Source: Progne subis subis
Lineage: Eukaryota; Chordata; Aves; Passeriformes; Hirundinidae
Direction: 5' to 3'
NCBI GenBank assembly: GCA_022316685.1
Contig: JAKJHU010000992.1
Coordinates: 62,001-126,000 of the forward strand
Length of the DNA: 64,000 nucleotides
Of the stretch, positions 44,259 through 57,129 are shown one piece after another. Position 1 is the first letter of the stretch. Every line of letters starts with the position of its first letter. The notes beneath the pieces are model-generated. The model saw only the letters and a list, made by a program, of their open reading frames with translations, was not told where the DNA came from and ran no database searches. A program made the translations under genes and the position numbers.

Positions 44259-47200
44259 ATTGCTGATGACAAAAATGCTTTGCAGAAATTTGAGTTCCTA
44301 CAGGTCAGCAGTAGCGATGTTGTTTGGTTGTTTTTTTTTTTTTGTTTTTGTTTTGTTTTGGGGGGTTTTTTTGGGTGTTTTTTTTGTTTTGTTTTGTTTT
44401 TTGGTTGTTGTTTTTTTTTTACTTATTCCTCTGTTTAACATGTGTTAATAAATTACATTTAAATGGAAGAAAGATAGTAAATCAATAGCTCATTCTACAC
44501 TATTTATGTAGTAGTGTCTGGTTCTGTAAAAGCAAGCAGTACTGCACAGCTTGCACTCTCATAGGCAGCACTTCAAATGAGCACCACCTGCAATGACATC
44601 ATTAACTTCCATTACTCTCACCATTATTATTCATAAATAATCTTATATTTATAAACATGAAAATTACAGAAATCCATAAGTGAATCATAGCACCTGCAAA
44701 AGGCTGACCATCAAGTGGTTTTCCACATCTCTCCATAGTCATTATGTTTTTAATGGATTTTAAGTGGATTTATGTTTTTAAAAGTACTCTCACCCTAAAA
44801 GCTATTTTATTTATGAATTTTTATAAAAACAGGTGACCACTAAAACAAGCTACAATCAGATACCTAAGAGCCTTCTGTGTAATCAGTCACTCAGCCCAGC
44901 AGAGAAATTATGGTGTAAGCTAGATTTGTTCATAGCTAGAAATGTCCCACCAGTAACTGTTGTGAATGCTGGATTTGCATAATTACCACATGCTAACTTT
45001 GACCTTGTGTTTTGGGCCAGCAGGAGTCCTAGATAAAATTTACTACATTTATTTAAATTTTCACACTTAGACTTACGTGGAGAAGAAGAAGTACATCCAG
45101 AAAATTTGAAAGGGGTGCTTTCACCTGAAGGTCTTGATTCTGCAGAGATAAATTCATTATTACTTTATGTCCCATTGATTTCTGAAAGATCAGCTGATTT
45201 ATGAACCTGAGTGTCTTCTAAGTTTTTTATCATCTTATACAATTTCTTTGAAGCTGTGTAAAAACAAGCATAATATATTTCTCACTAAAACAACAGTTGT
45301 CATCTGAAAATGTCAAATAATTATTCCAAATACCATTGCACAACAAGCATTGCTTATCTACAGAATACTATTCCATATGGAAAATTAGGCTGAAGTACTG
45401 TCTTATGTCTGACCAAAGCTCTATTTTTTGAGACAGCTAGATTCTTAACTTATTATTTCAGTTTTCAATAAAAGGTAATGTTAATACATTTTGAAAGAAA
45501 AGCTATATTATATTCTTGGTTCCCAAACTTATTACACTTCTGATTTTCAGCCTAATACACTTCAGGACAGAGTGATGGCTTCATGGTGAATTTTCATACA
45601 ATGAAGTTGTTTGGTTGGGGTTTTGGGTACTATTTTTATTCTTTGCTTTTCATTCTATTTGTCATACATCTCATACTGGTATTATCTTATGCACCTCAGT
45701 TTATGAGCTAGTAACTTCAAATCCATTACTAGTATAATACTAGCATTTAAGATGTCTACTCTCTATTTTACCGCACTGGTCAACGTAATAAGAGGGGAGA
45801 AAAAAAAAAAAAAAAAAAAGAGGAAAAAAGTAGAGAAAGAAGAGGACAGAAAAGGAGGGGAGAGGGAGGGGGAGGGGGAAGGGGAAGGCAAAGGGGAAGG
45901 GGAAGGGGTTAGAATCTCTGTTCTTAGGATTATATTTCAGCTAATGAAATATCCAAATGAAATCAGTAGATATAGGTGAATGCCTAGCTAGGACCCTAGT
46001 CCCAGCCTTCAGTTTACTCATAAAAAAGAATAGTCTGTAATTTCTACTGTCTGCTTTGCTGCTGCTGCCAGTATTTCAACACTAAATAAGTGAATATTGA
46101 CACCACTCTGGTTCTGTTATCATCCTCTTTCAGTAAGGCAGCAGATATGGGGGATACAGAGCACCAAAGACCCTTTGGATATTTTCCCTGGTCTGTGGGA
46201 AAGTTATTATCATATCTAAACTAGAATTTGTTCTGTCCTCCTTTATTAAACCTAAGCATCTTTATTCAGCTCAGTCCATTATTTATGACATGAAAATGAC
46301 CCATGGCCTACAGCATATCTTGCAAGCTTCTTAGGCCTTTTCATAAATAAATCACAATAATACCCTGATGTGTTTCACATACTGGTATGCAAATTATGTA
46401 GTAACAGAAGTCAAAATTGAAATTATGTATAAGTCTTACATTTAATGTCAGTAATGCAAACCTGATTTTTCTTCCTCAGTCCTACAAAAGTAGAGCCATT
46501 TTTCCAATTTTTATTACCCTAGGCTTTAGATGAATACAGACTTGAGTATTCTCACTTCAGCTCCATTAGTGTCAGGGCAAATGTAAATGTCTGAAGTACC
46601 ATGAGCAAATAAGATGGAGAATGGGGGGATTTTGTCAGAGAATTCTAGTCTTTTATCCACAATGCAAAAATAATATAAAGGACTGGCAAATGTTATTTTT
46701 CCTTGAAAGAACCAGAATCAAATGAAACTCACCTGTAAGAGACATTTTGGTCTGATGTTTATCCCCAGGGAAGGTGACATGAGCCCTCATCCAGCATCAG
46801 TCTGTCTAAAGCACACTGGATGCTGTATTCCTGCCTTCACTACAGCTCTAGCAAAAAGAGTTAAGACTATGCACAGGTACAGCTTCTGAATTGCATTAAA
46901 AAAAGATACACTGTGCACACAAGCAGAAAAGTAATGCTTGTTAAATGCTTCTAAAAAAAAAACACAGAACATTTGATGTTTTCTGAATTAGGACCTAAGG
47001 CATCAAATGGGAAAGCACAAGCACAAAAGTCCTAAATTACTGAGATGGTAAGTGACCTGGAGTTTGAACATGTGGGAGTGATGGGAGAACAAACAGTATC
47101 AAACACTTCCCTTCATCTTCTTTCTATTTAAAGCTCAGTGGAGTTTATTGCCTGAATATACCTCTTCTTTGCTTCTCTTCTTAATTTCCTTAAGTTTTAA

Positions 47201-47586
47201 ATGGCATTAACTACTCTACACTACTCTACACTTAACCACTTTCTTCCCATAGCTGCAATAACAGACTTGTTTTTTCATCCTATTGGGTTCTTTGTTTATG
47301 GAATTATAAATAATTTTTACCAATATTCCGGACTGTCAAGGTCTCATGGCCTTTTTCCATTTTATCTGCAGTTTCAGGAAGTTTTCATATGTGGTGAAAG
47401 TGATAGTCATGTTCAGTGAATGTCTGAGGCCAGCTCTGAGCATTTCAACCGTTTTGTGAAATCAGATTCCTCCAGTAATCTCACCTTCCATACATACACA
47501 AGTGAAAAAAGACTTCGTAAGTGTGCCAAGTAGCAAAGGTGTGCACAGAACTGTCAGTTGTATAATAGTGTTCCTTAGCTAGAATG
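44259..47586. other. Non-coding spacer with low-complexity blocks
   Basis: A T/G-rich block (44328-44420, GTTTTT and TTTTG units) lies next to the CR1 end, and a G-rich purine tract at 45798-45908 is listed separately. No gene or recognised transposon otherwise. Confidence 0.65.
45798..45908. repeat. Purine tract: poly(A) grading to (GGGGAA)n
   Basis: Begins with about 20 A, passes through GA-rich sequence and ends with repeated GGGGAAGG and GGGAGG units. More than four runs of at least four G lie within about 50 bp (45856-45908) on the plus strand, so G-quadruplex folding is possible. Confidence 0.85.
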
Positions 47587-47592
47587 ACTTGG

Positions 47593-47978
47593 TGTTACAG
47601 TGTGTTAATTGGGTTTATATTGTGTTTCATTTTATATTAGGTTTTTGTAATGTTTTCTATTGTATCCCCTGTTCAAACATGGTTTGTCCCTGCTCAGCCC
47701 TGCCCATCCTCCCACACTGGAATGTAACCCAACTCTGTTCCACTCCCACCTTGTCCCTGATTGGGTAGTGGCTTGTCCCTGCCTCTGGGCCCGTCCCCCC
47801 TGGGAAAAAGGGCTCGCTCTCTCTGGGACTGGAGGGGGACGGGGAAGGAGCTAAGTAAGAGCTCAGGCCGGCAGGGGCAGGACCCCAGAATAAAACCGTG
47901 ATATCCCCCCAGACAGAGAGCAGGCTCTGTGCCTTTTGCTATCGACAGTCGTCTGGGTCTCTCTAAAGAACCACCACA
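47593..47978 (+). mobile_element. Short solo LTR, plus strand
   Basis: 386 bp beginning TGTTACAGTGTG and ending CCACCACA. ACTTGG (47587-47592) precedes and ACTTAG (47979-47984) follows, a 6-bp target duplication with one mismatch. The interior is GC-rich with AATAAA at 47889-47894 and about 85 bp of R-U5 after it. No internal genes. The six-base duplication suggests class II. The frame at 47660-47854 inside it is not a gene. Confidence 0.75.
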
Positions 47979-47984
47979 ACTTAG

Positions 47985-49357
47985 AATATTTTAAAGCCTG
48001 TGAAACAACCAGCAATAAAAAAATGAAATTGTGCATGGAGAACTGCTCTAATTTTTTTATTATTATTTATAAGCTAACTTTCTACCACTTTAAACACCCT
48101 GTATGGCTTTATTTGCAACGTATCCTAAACAGTGAAGCATATAATTTATAAAGACAGAAGAGGGAAAAAACCTGAAACTTTGAGTTATTACTGATATCCA
48201 TGTATTGTACTCATAAGGAATATATCTTGCAGAGAAGGAATATAATAAAATAAGTCTTTTAACTGGAATAAAATATAGAGAAAACATACATGGCATTTCG
48301 AAGTACCTCTGTTTGGCTACCACTGCCATTAAACACAATTTGCTGAAGCAGCCTCCCGATATACTCTTTCCTCTATAATTTTTCTAGAGGACAATCTTGT
48401 TTTTCATAAATAGTAACAAAATTATATTGCAGTCTGGTTGGATAAGAAAAAGGGAAATTGAACTAAGTACAGCTGGTCCGTTGCTCTAGATTAAGATTCT
48501 CAAAGGGAATGGGAAGATGATTCCATCTTATTAAAGAAAGCCATATTACTTCATACTGACCAATTGTACTGGACAGCAAAGCAGTCTCTGATTGGCCAAG
48601 GATTAGTCTGTCACTTGGTCATGGCAAAAAGCCTGTTGTTCAGAATAAGCTTGAAGCACTCATTATGTTAATATGTGTAAAAATATGAAGGGACACACCT
48701 TTAATGCATTTTATTTTGAAGACAGGTATGGTGATAGAAAACCTGATTAGGCAAGTAGTATAGCTTTAGAGGACAGCTTCTGAAGGGAGAGGAAATAATT
48801 AAAATAGGCAAAATGGTAATTTGAGAGGTAATTCAATTTTGTGAATGCTATATGACTTGCGAGGCTCCACATGAAATGCTGATGAGTGTCCCCATCAAGA
48901 CTGAAAGGATGGGAGTGAAGCCTCCTGCCTGTTTCTGTCTGTCTTTTTATTTTAGTCTTGCAAATTCAAAACGCATTCAGTCATGAAGTAGCACAAGTAA
49001 ATTAAAATGTAACTTAATGCCTAAAATAATATTCTGTTGCTATGGGTTAACATCGTGAGCCTTAATATTTTATTTCCTTTCATGCATTTCCTGTAGTTAG
49101 AATCAAGTTTCTGTATTCTTTCTTGAATATCATAGAGTTTTCATTAATTCAAAGAATGCTTTAAAAGACAGAAAGATTACAGCTGGGGAGGTGGGAGGCA
49201 GATAGAGGGGGAGAAAAAGAAATAAGAAGAAACCACCCACATTTCAATACATTGTATGGTAGCACTGTGAATATATTTTGTGTTGGGAGCAGGGGATGGG
49301 GGTGGGGAAAGTGGTAAGCAAGACAGGGAAGGACACCACATTGCAGAGGAGGAAAAC

Positions 49358-49388
<31 letters not shown>

Positions 49389-51994
49389 ACAGTTAAGAGA
49401 AGTAAAAAGTGAGGAAATCTGTCCTCTCCCATCCCCCTTCCCCCTCAAACACTGTCAAGTTAACATAGTATCTTTCATTGTTCTCTGAGTTCTATCTTTG
49501 TACCATTAGTTACATAATTTTATTGGAAGTAAATGACTGAAATTTTCTATCGAATAATTAATAGCCTTAAAATATAACCAGAAAAAAAATTTCAATCTTT
49601 AACATATCAACTACTTATGTGAGCAATCTATACCTTCTACAAACTTTGTAAGGAAAGTGGATCTCAAATACTACTCATATGTAACCACTGATGTTCAATT
49701 TAAGATAAATCTGCACAAGGAATAAGCTGTTCCTTCAGTTACATCCCCCATTAAACAGTTCTTAATTGTTCAGATTCCAGGAACATGTCAAAATAACCAG
49801 GTGCTGCTGCTGTCAGACTGATCACAAGGATCTAAGCTTAAATGTGCATGTGGTTCTCAGAGCAGGCACTGAACCTCCTACTTGTCTCAGCTGCAGTGCC
49901 CAGAGGGCTCAGCTCAACACTTAAAACTCTTTGTTGTTAGCAACTCCTCTCTTTTAGCTTCATGATTCTACAGATCCTCTGTTCAGAGGTTTCATTATTT
50001 TCATAATTCATTTTAAGGGTGCGTACCCAAAATTATGTGGGGGCTATGCACTGACATGCCAAATTCAAACTGTGACTTAACTCCCTTTAATACTTGTACA
50101 TAGACCTATCAAGCCCTAGGGGGAAAAAATCAGTACACAACTACTGTAGTAGTACTGTAGAGTTTCCCTACCCCTTAGGATTTGGCTAACTCAAATGCTA
50201 TGCCTTCATACAAGACAGCATTCCTGTGATACATTTCTTAGTAGAATCAAAGAACTATATAAGTTAGAAGTGACTTCCAAAAGTTACCTAGTTTGGTTCT
50301 AGTTCAGAAGGTAGTCAGAGCAGATTGTTCATTCATGTTCAGTCAAGTTCTGACAATCTGCAAGAATGTTTTTCCTACATCTGTCTGAGCAGAATCTCAA
50401 ATTTTCACAGTGTTCATGCCAAATTACTCAAGGTAAAGCAAATAACCAGAATAATGAGTGCTCTTGTTCGAAAGTTTTTAGCTTCTGTTTACAAGAAAAG
50501 CAAGTATCTGTATTGTGCATATTTGTTGATAGTCCTTAACTTAGTATTCCCTACTGCTTAGCACCTTGTCAGGATAGACTCTTCTACCTCCAATGCTGTT
50601 TCCTCTATTGAGCCACACTGTAATCCAGTTACACAGTGATGAGTTGGCCTGGATTAGATTTTGTTAAGATGGGTATTTCTTTATACTAATGCAGTGTGTC
50701 TCATCTGATGTGACCATATACTGTGTTTTATATGCCATTTCCATAGTGTTGATTATAAAAAGGGGGGAAGGTGGACAAAAACAAACAAACAAACAAACAA
50801 ACAACGCTGCCGAAACAGTTCCAATCAGCTTTCTGCTTTTTGATACTTATTTTCATACTTCTTGCTTTTCCTGCTGGTTCTTTTAGAGATGAATTGATGG
50901 GGAAAAGAGAGCTGTCAAAACACTTTTTCTCATCACTTGTGACTCCTGCCATACTTCACAAACAAGCAGAAGATTCCAGTCATCAGAACCTTCTCCAGAT
51001 CTCTCTTTTTTTATGCTCTTTCTAATGGGAGATATCTTGAACTGGACCATTCCTATTTATTCAGCAACAGCTGAATAGGAATTGTTGTGAGACACACTTG
51101 TAGGGAGCACTTCATAATAGAGTTGTTTCAATGGTAGGTGGGTGGGAATCTGTTAGCAGTCACAGTTGTTACGTACATTTAGAAGTTTTAGCCCAGTGGT
51201 AGCTCTCCCACTTGTCATCCACATTTCCCTTTTCCCATTTCCTCTCCTATCCTAACATATCAAGAGCCTTCATTCCTTAGCAAACACAGCAGAGGAAGTC
51301 TCAATTGTACAGTGATTGGAATTGACAAAGAAAAATCAGATCCTATGTATTTAATAAGTGAGTGTAAACAACAGAAGGTACTGTATCAGTTTGTACAGCC
51401 ATCTCAGTATTTTCATAAATGCCTGGGGATCTTTTTCCATCTTTGCTGACAATTTAGTTCTCTTAACTTTTTATAAAGTACATTTCAAACATGTAACACT
51501 CCATATATTCCATATATCTTTAAAGAGCAATTTCAACTGCACTAATTTATAGGAAACTTTTAAAACTAAATCAGCTTAACAAATATGCTGAAATCCAGAA
51601 ATCCTTGTCAATCATCAAGACCAAAGAGATGCAATGAATTTTTTATCCCAGATGACCTAAAGAGTGCTCAGAAAACTCCATCTACTTTGGCATAGTTTCT
51701 GAGTATATCTCATTTTTATGGCTCAGACACTGGAAGGAAGAAATGGTTACTGCTCATTCCAAGATCAGTGTTGATGCCTTGTGAGGCATGTAGAATGCCA
51801 GCTGGGACCATTCAGCTGAGTAATATCAATGAGTGTCTTGCAGGATTCCCTTTAGCCTTTCTAAATATGCATGCTATCTGCTTTATTGCTGTCAGGCAAC
51901 TTGGTGGGGGAAGGAAGGAAGGAAAGGGAGGGGAAAGCAGTGAACAGGAAAGAAAATTATTATTTTTTTGCACGATGAATTACTAAATGTTAGA
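47985..51994. other. Non-coding spacer
   Basis: AT-rich host sequence. It contains poly(T) (49358-49382), an (AAAC)n microsatellite (about 50778-50803), a GGAA-rich patch (51906-51935) and a CR1 tail fragment listed separately. No gene recognised. Confidence 0.65.
50242..50320 (-). mobile_element. Degenerate CR1 3'-end fragment
   Basis: TAGAATCAAAGAACTATATA followed by a TTAGAAGTGACTTCCAAAAG-like stretch and ACCTAGTTTGG resembles the reverse complement of the last 60-80 bases of bird CR1 elements, but the tail octamers are badly eroded. Old copy, coordinates approximate. Confidence 0.5.
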
Positions 51995-52000
51995 CAAAGG

Positions 52001-52598
52001 TGTCTGTTGCAACAGGCCACAACAAGGCCTTGAGGGCAACCTGCATGTTTGGGACCTGGAGCACACTGCGGTAGATAGCTGAAAATATAGGCAAAAGGAT
52101 AGGTCCTCCTATGGTCTCCAAAAACTGCTTTATTGTGGAACAGGAAGGGGGTAGAGTCTCAAAGGGGTCCAGGGACAAGAACAAGCTCAAACTGATGGCA
52201 CAGCATTGAATACAGAGCAAAAAAGGTGGATCTGAGGGTCAAGGTCCAATAGGGATAAGGGAAAGTGGTGCAGGGGAGAACCAACAAGGTAACAAAGGTG
52301 GAGCAATGCAGTAGAATGGAGCCAATGGGGATTAAGGGAGGGAAGAATATTCTGGGGACAGTACATATTTGGTAAACAGGGGCTGAACTGGGGTGGTATC
52401 AACTTAGTGAACCAATACAATAACAAAGCCTACAAGATATTAACATACAGTTGCAAAGGTTCATGGGAGGGAGACCTTTTCTTGCCCTATGCTAGAGGGG
52501 CATTTCTGTCCTCTTTCTTTGCCCCTTCCAGGGTTTAGGCATAAGTTATTTGGTGGCAGGCCCCTGGCCCTCCCCAGGTGTCTGTGCCTTTCAATGCA
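52001..52598 (-). mobile_element. Solo LTR, minus strand
   Basis: 598 bp with TG at the left edge (TGTCTGTTGC) and CA at the right (CAATGCA). CAAAGG (51995-52000) and CAAAGT (52599-52604) flank it, a 6-bp target duplication with one mismatch. AATAAA on the minus strand (complement of 52129-52134) lies about 130 bp from the left edge, where R-U5 would end, giving the orientation. No retroviral genes. The six-base duplication points to class II. The TATA box was not identified. Confidence 0.65.
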
Positions 52599-52794
52599 CA
52601 AAGTGTTTAGCTACATCCGCACTTAACTGGAGCCAGCGGGAGAGACACTAGATAAGGTACCAAACACAGCCCTGTTTCATAGGCGCAAAATGCAAACTGG
52701 GTGAATATCTTGAGTCTACTTCAGATATTCCATGAGCTATATGTATAAGTCACACACAGTATTGCACACCTGTATTTAGATACATGACAGTAGT

Positions 52795-53658
52795 TGTCCT
52801 GGTTTAGGGCAAATCTGTGAGAGAACCTCTGAATGGGGTCCCTCTGGGAAGCAAACCCAAACAGCGCTTCCCACCAACTGGTCTGGGAAAAGAACTTCCT
52901 CAGAGAAAAGTGGAAAAAAATATTTATTTAACAAACAAAGTGCCCCCAAGCATAAAGAATTAATAGTATGAAACAATGAATCCTTTCGTTGTTTTGAAGT
53001 GAGATGGTAAACTCAGAAAATCTTTGTCATGGGTAGCTGGGCTCACTCCATCTCTTATCAGTCGCACTGGACATCCAGGCCCCAGTGGGCTGCAGGTGCT
53101 GAGCTCCCAGTGACCCTCTGGGGTTTTCAGTCCAGTGTAGGTTTAAACAGTCCCCAAAAAAAAGAAGAAGAAAAAAAAAACCCTGTCCTGAGAGCTTCTC
53201 TGCCTCAGCTATCTAAAACTAACTAAGAGCAAAGCAGGTCTCTGTGCTGCTGTTTGTCCATGCCTCAGACAAGCACAGTCCAGGAGCAGGAATGCAGAGG
53301 AGTGGATGCTGTTTCCAAAACAAATTCCATGTGTCATCTTTCTCTATCTTCGCTCTTGGAACTAGTCTCGCAGAGTGATTCTCTCTCCCCAGGATCCTTC
53401 TTCATGAGTCTGTTCTTCACACTCCTCAAGGTTGCTCCTCCATGATGACCCTCCCCTTACCGGCTAACCCCCTCTTTTATCTCAGTCATCCTTATTGGAT
53501 ATAGCTGTTACTCATCAGGGGCAAGGCTGTATTGGTTAATTAACACAGCTGTTACTTATCAGGGGTAACTTAGTCTTAAAGGTACAGAACTTTATAATAT
53601 AAAGCATAAACAGAACAGACAACTGTGGATACAAGCATCAAAAAGTCACCCCAGGACA
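52795..53658 (-). mobile_element. Solo LTR with perfect 8-bp inverted ends and 5-bp target duplication
   Basis: 864 bp starting TGTCCTGG and ending CCAGGACA, a perfect 8-bp terminal inversion, flanked by GTAGT at 52790-52794 and 53659-53663. Five-base duplications and TGTCCTGG ends are usual for class III (ERVL) LTRs of birds (from general knowledge). The minus-strand orientation follows from AATAAA (complement of 52923-52928) near the left end and a TATA-like ATAAAAGAGG (about 53470-53480) to its right. Two GTTACT-TATCAGGGG-like repeats lie in U3 (53508-53525 and 53551-53568). No internal region. Confidence 0.92.
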
Positions 53659-53663
53659 GTAGT

Positions 53664-54715
53664 CAAGGTCAAACTCGGCAATGAATGAAATTTCTCAGGG
53701 AAGACATAGAGAGGAACATAAGCCTTAAAGGTAAGAAAGTTTCCAATACAGCCATGGAGTTCACATATCTGTGAGGTTCAAGATCATAGAAAAATCCAAA
53801 GAGCAGATAGCAAATTTCCTAAAATTATCAGAAAATCTCCTCCAGGACATGCTCCTTCCCAGCTCAGGAAGGACAACTTCGTCAAACACCTCTTACTACA
53901 GACTTCAATGACCTTGAAGATCTTATCAACCAAGGATAGATGTTTTAATAAAGACTTCTAGAAGGAAAAAAAAAAAAAAAATCAATGTAGCACATACCAA
54001 CTAATATTTATCATTGGACTGTGAATTGCTTTGTCATGGCAAGATCTACCCCCCAGAGCCTTCCAGCTGTACCTTCTATGAAAAATCTACAAACAACTCT
54101 TTCCCAAAACAAAAAAAAGTTTTGAAAAAAGGTTTTGAAAAAACTTCTGAAATACCTTTTTTAATGGGCTTATACTGTTTTCTCAATGGTTCCATTGCTC
54201 TCATACTGATATTAAAATAATTAAAATAAGGTAGCTGAAGCTGATAATTTGGAATGTTGCTTTTTAAATTCTCAAATTACTGTTTTCACTGCTTTAAAAA
54301 CTGTCTCATTACCACCAGTCATATTCAGAGTTACTCTTACTTCAATTATTAAGACTTTTGGGGTTATTATATTTGGGTTTTAATGAAAATAATTATTCTA
54401 ATCAACTGTAATGAATAGCATTCACAGTTTACAATTTTAATGATTAATCCAGCAATAACATATCTGTATTCTATGTGATGTAAGTATGACAGTCCCTAAA
54501 AAAGGCATTTTCAACAATAAAATAGTTGTGGAAAGGATAATTAAATTTTATTGCATACAGAGAAATCACACTACTAGTTTGTACAGCAGATCATGGAATA
54601 ATTTTTTTATATTTCCAGGCATTATGCAAAAATATCACGTATAAAACAAGGAAAATAATATGTCCACTGAAATTTGACTTTGAAATTAATAATAATATTA
54701 ATAGTAGTAGTAGTA

Positions 54716-54763
<48 letters not shown>

Positions 54764-55665
54764 TTTCCATCATTATCTGCCCATAACAGTTGATCTATAA
54801 TCTGCTGCAATGGAAGGTGGCAGATTTCACAAGACAACAGGTTAAGGCTTTCAGGCTAATGTGATCTTGTGCATCAGAACAATGTGAAAGAATCAATGCA
54901 AAATCCTCAAAAAATATTCCATTAAGCATTTCAAAATGTTGTGCATATTTCTGCTCCATAACACAGCCTTTTACTCTGTTCAATGTTTGTTTTGGGAGCC
55001 CATAAACATTACTGCACCGAGAAAAACCAATCCAAGAAACTTAGATTAAAGTAGTTACTTTAAAGTAGAAACTTTGATTTAAGCAGTTGGTCAACATCCT
55101 TCTCATTCTTCTAATTGTCCTCATACTGCAGCTGTAGGCATTTATCTGTTGGTGGTATTGCCAAAACCTTTGCTAAAGCTGCTTAGTAATTGGTTGTTGG
55201 CTTGAAAAACTGAGACTGATTGTCAGCAAAATGTCACGTGTGACTCCACACAGTTGCTTTAAACTGACCGCCATCACAGCATTGACCTCATTAATTGATA
55301 GGAGTTAGATCAGAGAGATTTATGTCCCCTAGGGATTTACATTTGCATCTGCTTCTGCCCAGTTTTGGGGGTTTGAAAGTAGTACACAAGCATCACTGAA
55401 GGTATAACATGAGAGAATCAAGTAAAAAAAAGATTCCTAATACACTGGCTGCATACATAGAGTGACATTGTAGCAGCATTTCATCAAGCAGTACTCCACT
55501 CAGCATCAGTTACCTATGCGAAATATAACCAAGGCCTAAATATTTCAAGGACTGTAATGCACATTTTTAAATTACACTTTTTATCATTTACAAGTACTTG
55601 GTACTTTTACACACCTTTCAAACCACAAGAATGTTTCAATCTCCTAAGCAAACACAAAACACGTC
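53664..55665. other. Non-coding spacer
   Basis: Host-like AT-rich DNA with a trinucleotide repeat (listed) and an A run at 53967-53980. No gene or transposon recognised. Confidence 0.65.
54702..54762. repeat. (TAG)n(TAA)n trinucleotide microsatellite
   Basis: About five TAG units change into about fifteen TAA units without interruption. The leucine-, isoleucine- or threonine-rich frames over it are artefacts. Confidence 0.95.
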
Positions 55666-56285
55666 TGAGTTGTTAAAAACCAATATAATCATGGACAAAG
55701 ACCCTCTAACTCTTTAAAGTTAGAAAGTGGTATGTTTATTCATTGGCAGGTGGCACGGGAGTCATCTTCAAAAGGCGTGGCCGTGCCGAACAAGGCTCTT
55801 TTCTCTCTATTTATTTCCAAGATCTTACATATAATACATACACATAACCCCAGCACCTCCCATCCCCGCTCTGTATTAAAATGAGGATATTAGTCCTTCA
55901 CATTTGCGCAGTTCTTCTCTTGAATTGGATCGGTGGTCTCAGATTGGGTTGGTGGTCTCAAACTGGGTCAGTGGTCTCAAAGGTTAAAGTCAGGAGAGTC
56001 TTCATCAGGTCTCTGTGACTTTGGCACGATCCAAGGTCCCCTGCTTCGTGATTGATTGATACCAAGTCCAGGTGCTGGCCATTGTTCTTACTGGTTTCAA
56101 TCTGTTCTTCTAACGGTTCACTTACTCCACTTTTTCTATAAACAAGCTCATAATATAACAGTTAGCTCTAGCTTGGGCATCTAATAATCACTAACCTAGC
56201 ATTTATTAATCTATCTTACATCTTGATCAATATAAATCGCTTCTAACCCTTAGCTAAAACTTTCACTCTTTAAAATCATGTTTCA
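55666..56285 (-). repeat. ERV-3 3' LTR
   Basis: Plus-strand left edge TGAGTTGTT and right edge CATGTTTCA, so the minus strand reads TGAAACATG...AACAACTCA. The minus-strand AATAAA (complement of 55735-55740) marks polyadenylation. It has three copies of a roughly 20-bp unit containing GGTGGTCTC or AGTGGTCTC (about 55922-55980), making it longer than the 5' LTR. A purine-rich GAAGAAGGAGTGGGGAAA (complement of about 56286-56303) adjoins it as polypurine tract. Confidence 0.9.
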
Positions 56286-56870
56286 TTTCCCCACTCCTTC
56301 TTCAAAGTTAGTAAATTCTTTTATCAATATATAAATTCTTCTTCATCTAGCAAAGCTATGTGGTAGGGATCCTTTAAAACCGTATCATATGCTACTCACT
56401 TCAGCATTTTCCAATTCTCAACAAGTATTAAACAAAATCAAACTTATACTAACTAAAATAAGCAAAACAATTATTGGATAAATCAAGGTATGGAGCAAAC
56501 CAGTTGCTGTTGGTGACCACCCAAAAAGCACATCCCACCAATGATGGGATGGGTCTTCTTCTAACCTTTTAAATACTCTCCATATAGTCTCTGTGTCATG
56601 ATATATTGTAATAAAAGTTTTCTTTCCTTCATCTTTAATTTCTCTAAGAATTTCTTTTAATTCATAGTGTTTTAATAATTATGCAATCAAAGTTAAGTTC
56701 ATCTCTATAGGCACAGGCAGTATTTCTTGAACAGTAGTCAAGTTTGCCTTTATATGTTGGTGGGATACAACAGGTGCCTGATAGGAAAAATCACATTCTT
56801 CAATTTTGACAAAGTTACAAATGCACAAGGTAAAATAAGTTTTCCCAGCCTTCCTACACAGTTGCATTTG
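56286..56870 (-). pseudogene. ERV-3 env remnant (transmembrane part)
   Basis: From the ATG at 56867 on the minus strand, a 62-codon frame carries four cysteines in a short stretch ending EECDFSY and then a loop, stopping at 56679. In the same register the coding sense continues through LKEILREIKDEG, then SHHWWDVLFGWSPTATGLL (about 56500-56545) and a hydrophobic helix to about 56440. This tryptophan-rich pre-anchor followed by the anchor is typical of gammaretroviral transmembrane subunits. The signal peptide and nearly all of the surface subunit are missing. Not functional. Confidence 0.75.
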
Positions 56871-57129
56871 TAACCTTTAACATCTGAGTCAGAGACTTAT
56901 GGGAGACAAAATCATAAGCTTTCCTTTGGCACTTATATGCCAGTCACATTATAGTGCAGTGGTACTGCATTAGCTGTGGCTATAGCGATGTTCACAAATG
57001 CCACAATTCTCCAGGCTATACCTACTTGAGTATCCATTACAATTACAAGCTTTCCTATTTTTCAAAAGTTGTTATATTATACTTATCATTTATTTTCCCT
57101 AGAAAGTTTTAATTTTAGTTTGTTATCAC

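Noticed and set aside
54591..54837. Poly-leucine and poly-isoleucine frames
   Set aside because: Translation of a TAG/TAA trinucleotide repeat.
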